Shown here: one piece after another, positions 6,270-10,100 of the stretch | Position numbering within the stretch: the stretch's first letter is position 1 | Layout: each line of letters opens with the position of its first letter | Origin: Bacillota bacterium | GTDB taxonomy: Bacteria > Bacillota > UBA4882 > UBA8346 | Assembly (NCBI GenBank): GCA_023415375.1 | Contig: JAEZKW010000175.1 | Span: 1 to 10,100, forward strand | Length of the DNA stretch: 10,100 bases | Reading direction: 5' to 3' | Made by a program: the position numbers and the translations under genes | The notes under the pieces: model-generated | The model's database searches: none | Told to the model about the DNA's origin: nothing | The model's input: the letters and a program-made list of their open reading frames with translations, nothing else

Positions 6270-7106
6270 ATGCGCTTAACCGTTCTGGTCGATAACAATG
6301 CCGGGGACTACTTAAAAGGAGAATGGGGTTTGAGTTTTTTCATTGAGGCAGATGGCAAAAAAATCCTTTTTGATACTGGGACCTCGGATTTGTTTCTTAA
6401 TAATGCGGCATTCTTAAAAATCGACCTACTGAATTTGGATTACCTTGTCCTATCCCACGGACATAGTGACCATACCTGGGGGCTAAACTCTTTGCTCCAA
6501 AATTATCTCTCTTACCAAGTTCCGCTTAAAAACCGTCCGACCCTTATCGCTCATCCCGGAGCACTTCTTCCTAAATTTCGTGATGACGGGAATGAGTTTG
6601 GGATATTACTCTCCCAAGCTATACTTGAACGTAATTTCAAGATTAACTTAACACGGGGACCGCTCCGGCTGACCGAAAATTTAGTTTTCCTGGGTGAAAT
6701 CCCAAGAAAATTTGACTTTGAGAACAATCTACAGCTTAGTCAAACTCTTGTCGAGGGTTCCCTGGTAGCCGATTATTTACTTGACGATACCGCTCTGGTT
6801 TATAAAACTCCGGAGGGATTAATTATTATTACCGGATGCTCCCATTCGGGCATTTGTAATATTGTTGAATATGCCCGGGAAATTTGCGGGGAAAAAAGAG
6901 TCCTTGATATCATTGGCGGTTTTCACCTTCTGAACCTAAAAAAAGACGACCCCAGAACAACTGGTGTGCCACTCTATTTTAAGGAACTAAACCCAATGCG
7001 GATTCACCCTTGCCATTGCACGGATCTGCAAAGCAAGTTGGTTTTGGCCCAAGTATCCGATATAAACGAGGTCGTTTGCGGATTGCAATTGGAGTATCTT
7101 AAGTAA
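6270..7106 (+). CDS. Metallo-beta-lactamase-fold hydrolase, dihydropterin/RFAP-synthase-like subgroup
   Basis: This 278-residue cytosolic metallohydrolase-fold protein has the metal-binding motif SHGHSDH at residues 62-68 (His63, His65, Asp67, His68). Further candidate ligands are His95 in AHPG, His192 in TGCSHSGI, His219 in GGFHL, and His246/His249 in HPCHC. The arrangement TGCSH-GI plus GGFHL matches the subgroup commonly named 7,8-dihydropterin-6-methyl-4-(beta-D-ribofuranosyl)aminobenzene-5'-phosphate synthase. That name comes from methanopterin biosynthesis, and in bacteria the true substrate is usually unknown. GGGAGGAG precedes the ATG. It is divergent from the MarR-hgcAB operon, with 208 bases between the two start codons, so it may share regulation. 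A link to the pterin-borne methyl group used by HgcA is tempting but unproven. Confidence 0.85.
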   Translation: MRLTVLVDNNAGDYLKGEWGLSFFIEADGKKILFDTGTSDLFLNNAAFLKIDLLNLDYLVLSHGHSDHTWGLNSLLQNYLSYQVPLKNRPTLIAHPGALLPKFRDDGNEFGILLSQAILERNFKINLTRGPLRLTENLVFLGEIPRKFDFENNLQLSQTLVEGSLVADYLLDDTALVYKTPEGLIIITGCSHSGICNIVEYAREICGEKRVLDIIGGFHLLNLKKDDPRTTGVPLYFKELNPMRIHPCHCTDLQSKLVLAQVSDINEVVCGLQLEYLK

Positions 7107-7227
7107 TTCATAGGTAAGTCCTTTATTAAATTTTTAAAACTGCCTTTACCACTTCACTGACTTTTATGCCATTCATTCACCAGATATTTATGGGTGGTCA
7201 AATTTCTCAAACAAAATAAAATTAAAA
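7107..7227. other. Intergenic spacer between convergent genes
   Basis: AT-rich sequence without a convincing gene. A weak dyad, GGTAA near 7112 and TTACC near 7150, could help end the MBL-gene transcript, but it lacks a strong stem and T-run. Confidence 0.3.
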
Positions 7228-7257
7228 AGGCAGATCCTCCTGCTTAAAGATCTACCT
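7228..7257 (-). terminator. Terminator of the flavodiiron gene
   Basis: AGGCAGATC (7228-7236) and GATCTACCT (7249-7257) pair at 8 of 9 positions around a 12-base loop. On the minus strand the stem is followed by a T-rich run (complement of 7215-7227). It lies 59 bases past the stop of the flavodiiron gene. Confidence 0.65.
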
Positions 7258-7315
7258 CTACTTAACCCAGTTTCAACGGTGATGTTTTTATATCAAATTT
7301 TTTATAATAATGGGA

Positions 7316-8533
7316 TCAGCTACCCGAATTCTTGACTGATGCGGAAATGGCCTCGGCAAGCTCGTCCAAAGTTGATTCTTGCCCAGGTTTCATTGCAGAA
7401 TTAATCTCGAAAGGCTGACCAATGAGCTCCATATTTTTCATGCCTTCCAATAAACCGCGCATTGCTTTGATCACTGCGGAAGGAGCCCATGAATAATTAC
7501 CTACCAGCGCTACTTTACGATTTTGCAATTGTAAGCCGGCCATATCCCGGAGCAGGGCTTCCATCACAAAGTATAAACCCATATTATAAGTGGGAGAGCC
7601 GAACACAAGGTGGCTGTATTTCCAAGCGTCGGCAATAATGTAAGAAGGATGGGTTTTTGATACATCATACATCCGCATGTCCATAACCCCTTTTTGGGAT
7701 AGCTTGGATGCAAGCAAGTTCATCACATTTGCGGTATTGCCGTACATTGAAGCATATACAAGCACAACCCCGTTTTTCTCGGGAAGATATTTACTCCAAT
7801 GGTCATACTTGTCCAAAATATAAGGTAAATTCGAGCGCCACACCGGCCCATGTAACGGGCAGATCATATGTATGTCCACCCCATTGAATTTTTTCAGAGC
7901 GGCTTGAACTTGTAGACCGTATTTACCGACAATGTTGGTATAATAACGCCGCGCATCCTCCAGATATAGGGTTTCAAAATCACTCTGGTCATTAAATATG
8001 TTTCCGGATAAAGCGCCAAAGGAACCAAAGGCGTCCGCAGAGAACAGGATTTTTTCCGTTTGTTCATAAGTGAACATGACTTCCGGCCAATGAACCATAG
8101 GTGCAAAATAGAATTTAAGGATATGCCGGCCTAGATTAAGTTCATCGCCTTCCTCTACAACAAAAAAATTATTTTTTAGCGGGCATTGATAAAACTGTTC
8201 AATAAATTGGTGGGTTTTTTTATTTCCTACAATTTTGACCTCTGGATACCGCCGGACCAATTCTTCAATATTGGCGCAATGATCCGGTTCCACGTGATTT
8301 ACCACTAAATAATCGAGCTGGCGTCCATTCAGAACATGCGTTATATTTTCCAGAAACAACGCACTGATGGCGCTATCTACCGTGTCCATGAGTGCTGTCT
8401 TTTGATCCATAATTAGATAAGAATTGTATGCAACGCCACCCGGTATGGGAAACATGTTTTCAAATTTTTCCAGTCTCCGATCACTACCGCCTACCCAAAA
8501 TATTTGAGATGTAACTTCTTGTACACAGTGCAT
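7316..8533 (-). CDS. fprA: Flavodiiron protein (FprA-type A-type flavoprotein, O2/NO reductase)
   Basis: Flavodiiron proteins reduce O2 to water and/or NO to N2O with electrons from rubredoxin or a similar donor, protecting anaerobes. The 405-residue product has the usual two-domain length. The N-terminal metallo-beta-lactamase-like domain (1-250) carries all expected di-iron ligands: NHVEPDH (His80, Glu82, Asp84), His148 in MVHWPE, Asp167 in SADAFGSFG and His228 in CPLHGP. The flavodoxin-like FMN domain begins near 255 with YASMYGNTANV (260-270) and continues with FGSPTYNMG. There is no fused rubredoxin or reductase module, so the electron donor is encoded elsewhere. The ATG at 8533 has a strong AAGGAGGGG site. 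It is monocistronic, with its own promoter and terminator. O2 versus NO preference cannot be read from the sequence. Confidence 0.96.
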   Translation of the reverse strand: MHCVQEVTSQIFWVGGSDRRLEKFENMFPIPGGVAYNSYLIMDQKTALMDTVDSAISALFLENITHVLNGRQLDYLVVNHVEPDHCANIEELVRRYPEVKIVGNKKTHQFIEQFYQCPLKNNFFVVEEGDELNLGRHILKFYFAPMVHWPEVMFTYEQTEKILFSADAFGSFGALSGNIFNDQSDFETLYLEDARRYYTNIVGKYGLQVQAALKKFNGVDIHMICPLHGPVWRSNLPYILDKYDHWSKYLPEKNGVVLVYASMYGNTANVMNLLASKLSQKGVMDMRMYDVSKTHPSYIIADAWKYSHLVFGSPTYNMGLYFVMEALLRDMAGLQLQNRKVALVGNYSWAPSAVIKAMRGLLEGMKNMELIGQPFEINSAMKPGQESTLDELAEAISASVKNSGS

Positions 8534-8596
8534 GATTGCCCCTCCTTGGCGCCTTGAATTTAATTCGCTATAACACTATCTTATTTTTAATATATT

Positions 8597-8625
8597 ATTG
8601 TAACATAAGAAACAACTTTTTCCAA
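8597..8625 (-). promoter_or_regulatory. Predicted promoter of the flavodiiron gene
   Basis: On the minus strand TTGGAA (8620-8625) and TACAAT (8597-8602) are separated by 17 bases, giving a 5' leader of about 55 bases. No clear Rex, Fur/PerR or NO-sensor palindrome was recognised. Confidence 0.5.
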
Positions 8626-8964
8626 GATTGTTTGCTAAACTAAGTATATTATACCCTTCTAGGCTTCATTTACTTTGGAAAGCCTCAAAATAAATTATTT
8701 TTTAGCGAAATCGATTTTTTATCGAGTATAGGTAGGTTGGCTTGATGCTTTATCCATGTTCAGAAAATTCATTTAACATAATTCATTAATGCATTCATAA
8801 ACATAAGATATGTTAAGCCTCAAAAAATTTTAAGAGGTTCTCCAAATTTAGAGGCTCAATTTTACTCTTTCGTGTAACGTCGTTCTATTTAATTTATATG
8901 GTAATTTTTCTTCAATTTTGTGGTATTCGATTTTTCTCCTCCCTGACAGACCAATCTAAAACCT
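8626..8964. other. Gene-free AT-rich region with several hairpins
   Basis: No credible protein frame was found. Visible structure: AGGCTT/AAGCCT (8661-8666, 8680-8685), and a nested hairpin AGCCTC...GAGGCT (8816-8821, 8851-8856) with an inner AAATTT/AAATTT stem. The string AGCCTCAAAA occurs near both 8681 and 8816. A regulatory RNA or the scar of a lost gene would both fit. Confidence 0.35.
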
Positions 8965-8996
8965 AAAAAGGATGCTTACTGCTAGGCATCCTTTTT
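8965..8996. terminator. Perfect bidirectional terminator without an obvious gene
   Basis: AAAAAGGATGC (8965-8975) and GCATCCTTTTT (8986-8996) are perfectly complementary over 11 bp around a 10-base loop, with T-runs on both strands. No recognised gene ends here: the flavodiiron gene to the left is transcribed leftward and starts at 8533, and the next gene to the right is transcribed rightward. Confidence 0.8.
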
Positions 8997-9162
8997 GAAT
9001 GTTGTGGAAAACATTTAGAATAGTTTACATGTTCATGTTAATATAATCCGTTGACTTTCTATAATTTTATAATAAATATTATATTTATTAAAAATAGATG
9101 CAAAAAAATTATGTCAATCGTTAGTTTTCATTAAAATCCTTTAAAAAACTGCAAAATCTATG

Positions 9163-9192
9163 TTGGACAAGCTGTATAAAGTATATTAAAAT
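9163..9192 (+). promoter_or_regulatory. Predicted promoter of the upstream Spo0E-like gene
   Basis: TTGGAC (9163-9168) and TAAAAT (9187-9192) are separated by 18 bases. Transcription would start near 9199, at the edge of the first copy of the direct repeat. Confidence 0.4.
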
Positions 9193-9196
9193 TTAT

Positions 9197-9273
9197 GATG
9201 TATTTTAATTCACAACATGAACGAGGTAAGTAAAACGATGTATTTTAATTCACAACATGAACGAGGTAAGTAA
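9197..9273 (+). repeat. 37-bp tandem direct repeat with minicistrons
   Basis: Positions 9197-9233 and 9237-9273 are identical over 37 bases, with a 40-bp period. Each copy contains a complete 12-codon frame, ATG to TAA, encoding MYFNSQHERGK (9198-9233 and 9238-9273). Each also carries GAGGT near its end. The second copy's GAGGT serves as Shine-Dalgarno for the Spo0E-like gene; the first copy's GAGGT lies 10 bases before the second minicistron. It may be a simple duplication or a translated leader. Confidence 0.85.
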
Positions 9274-9274
9274 T

Positions 9275-9460
9275 ATGTATGACCACAATTTTGTTTCTTT
9301 GAAGTTAGAATTGGCAAAAAAGAAGTTAATGTATCTATGGGATTCAAAAGGAGTTACTGACAAGGAAATTTTAGAAGCGGCAGAGGAAGTAGATAAGTGG
9401 CTTAATATTTACAATCGGATAATAAAAGCTTCATTATATTTTATGGTTATAACTTTATAG
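9275..9460 (+). CDS. Spo0E-family small protein (putative Spo0A~P phosphatase)
   Basis: This 61-residue protein is of the Spo0E aspartyl-phosphate phosphatase type, which dephosphorylates Spo0A and delays sporulation. The two-helix hairpin reads LKLELAKKKLMYLWDSKGVTDKEILEAAEEVDKWLNIY across residues 9-46. The family signature S-x-x-L-D appears as AEEVD (36-40): the serine is Ala36 and the leucine is Val39, so activity may be altered. ATG 9275 is chosen over 9257, because GAGGT (9263-9267) lies seven bases before it, whereas 9257 has no Shine-Dalgarno and sits inside the repeat. The upstream minicistron ends one base before this ATG, which would allow translational coupling. The C-terminal tail (ASLYFMVITL) is hydrophobic. 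Convergent with a second Spo0E-like gene. Confidence 0.78.
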   Translation: MYDHNFVSLKLELAKKKLMYLWDSKGVTDKEILEAAEEVDKWLNIYNRIIKASLYFMVITL

Positions 9461-9533
9461 AATATCCCTATCATGGCTAATAATTAATTTTGAATTTCAT
9501 AAATGTCTCTATATAATTCTTTATCATATAAAA

Positions 9534-9564
9534 AAGAGCTCGTTGATTACTCAACATAGCTCTT
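9534..9564 (-). terminator. Terminator of the right-hand Spo0E-like gene
   Basis: AAGAGCT (9534-9540) and AGCTCTT (9558-9564) form a 7-bp stem, extended inside by GTTGA/TCAAC. On the minus strand a T-run (complement of 9528-9535) follows. It may also weakly end the convergent plus-strand gene. Confidence 0.75.
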
Positions 9565-9574
9565 GATGCCTTGT

Positions 9575-9742
9575 TTATTTCTTTTTTAATATCTTTTCGT
9601 ATTCCACCATTAAAGCATCTAGAATTTGACTAGCACCTACCACTTCAGGATCAGTTAATCTACGGTTTTCGATTAGTTCATTCAATTCTTTCCGCAATTG
9701 TTGAATATGTTGTTTTAGTTCGAAGATTTCGTCTGATGCCAA
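9575..9742 (-). CDS. Spo0E-family aspartyl-phosphate phosphatase
   Basis: The helix-turn-helix hairpin ELKQHIQQLRKELNELI, then TDPEVVGASQILDALMVEYEKIL, is a clear Spo0E-family domain with an intact signature SQILD. These small cytosolic proteins dephosphorylate Spo0A-type response regulators and restrain sporulation. I place the start at TTG 9742, giving 55 residues, because a GGGGTGAT sequence strongly complementary to 16S rRNA lies three bases upstream and the length is typical. The same frame stays open to an ATG at 9919, which would add 59 residues rich in Trp, Phe, Tyr and Arg with no resemblance to the family; that 114-residue version cannot be excluded. Convergent with the other Spo0E-like gene; terminator at 9534-9564. 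Confidence 0.8.
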   Translation of the reverse strand: MASDEIFELKQHIQQLRKELNELIENRRLTDPEVVGASQILDALMVEYEKILKKK

Positions 9743-10019
9743 TCCATCACCCCGAATTATATAATCCCCAAAAAAATAATAAAAAAAACGCTCTTTAGCT
9801 AACCTTCTCTTTTTCCAATATCGAATACCAAACCCCGAATCATTCCAAAATCGAAATCTAACAAGTTCATCACGGCAGTTACTATATTCCCATTTAAAAG
9901 AGGTTTTACCGGAACCCATAAACCACGCCCTTAAATTTTGGCTTCTTCAGGTTATAAAATACATTGGAGTTTAGTATAATGAAGCATAAAATTGGAGTAT
10001 TTCCAGGAAAGGATGAGAA
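9743..10019. other. Spacer or N-terminal extension between divergent genes
   Basis: Positions 9743-9919 are either an untranslated leader or an aromatic/Arg-rich extension of the minus-strand Spo0E-like protein (see that entry). Positions 9920-10019 hold the promoter region of the right-edge gene. No RNA gene or repeat was recognised. Confidence 0.3.
9975..9980 (+). promoter_or_regulatory. Predicted -10 box of the right-edge gene
   Basis: A perfect TATAAT at 9975-9980 lies 39 bases upstream of the ATG at 10020. The matching -35 (TTATAA, 9952-9957, 17-base spacer) is weak. Confidence 0.4.
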
Positions 10020-10100
10020 ATGGTGCTTTTAAATAATGGTAATGAGTTACTTTTTAAGCTTAATGCTGAACCTGATTCTATTGAAGGATGGACTGACGGG
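10020..10100 (+). CDS. Start of an unidentified gene, cut by window edge
   Basis: An ATG at 10020 with AGGAAAGGATG upstream opens a frame that runs to the window end (27 codons: MVLLNNGNELLFKLNAEPDS and on). A stop codon lies two codons upstream in frame, so this is the first usable ATG. The visible residues do not allow a family assignment. A TATAAT box at 9975-9980 supports transcription. It is divergent from the second Spo0E-like gene. Confidence 0.55.
   Translation, partial: MVLLNNGNELLFKLNAEPDSIEGWTDG

Noticed and set aside
7894..8106. 70-codon frame within the flavodiiron gene
   Set aside because: Shadow of a well-conserved gene on the same strand.
8626..9273. CRISPR array or mobile element
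   Set aside because: Only one repeat occurs, as two adjacent copies; no spacers, transposase or terminal inverted repeats are seen.

Overview
The window looks like chromosome of a low-GC, anaerobic, endospore-forming Firmicute (Bacillota). Two Spo0E-type sporulation phosphatase genes, purine-rich Shine-Dalgarno sites, AT-rich spacers and a flavodiiron protein fit this. A spore-forming sulfate reducer or dehalogenating relative of the Peptococcaceae is a reasonable guess, but the genus cannot be fixed from the sequence.

The central discovery is an hgcAB pair, the genes for microbial mercury methylation, on the minus strand. HgcA (4389-5525) carries the diagnostic cap-helix motif N-V-W-C-A-A-G-K and a C-terminal membrane domain. 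HgcB (4034-4336) carries two CxxCxxCxxxC [4Fe-4S] motifs, the conserved lone Cys and C-terminal vicinal Cys pairs. A cysteine-rich MarR-family regulator (5609-6061) lies directly upstream, and a C_GCAxxG_C_C-family protein (3498-3938) directly downstream, all co-oriented with no clear terminator between them. Two palindromes overlap a good promoter in front of the regulator. I infer a metal/metalloid-responsive marR-hgcA-hgcB-C_GCAxxG operon.

Left part (1-3141): an arsenic cluster. A minus-strand ACR3 arsenite exporter runs off the left edge and is divergent from a plus-strand ArsR repressor, with an inverted-repeat operator between them. On the minus strand follow a CoA-disulfide-reductase-like flavoprotein with its own promoter and, behind it, a decayed internal piece of a CcdA-like membrane protein ending in a terminator.

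Right of the hgc operon: a divergent plus-strand metallo-beta-lactamase-fold protein (6270-7106), then a minus-strand flavodiiron protein (7316-8533) for O2/NO detoxification. A gene-poor AT-rich stretch of about 700 bp follows, with several hairpins and one perfect terminator that has no obvious gene. Next is a small Spo0E-like gene preceded by a 37-bp direct repeat, each copy spelling the same 11-residue minicistron; a second, convergent Spo0E-like gene; and the start of an unidentified plus-strand gene at the right edge.

Together the window is an arsenic/mercury thiol-chemistry neighbourhood (export, sensing, mercury methylation, disulfide reduction) beside anaerobic oxidative-stress defence and sporulation control.
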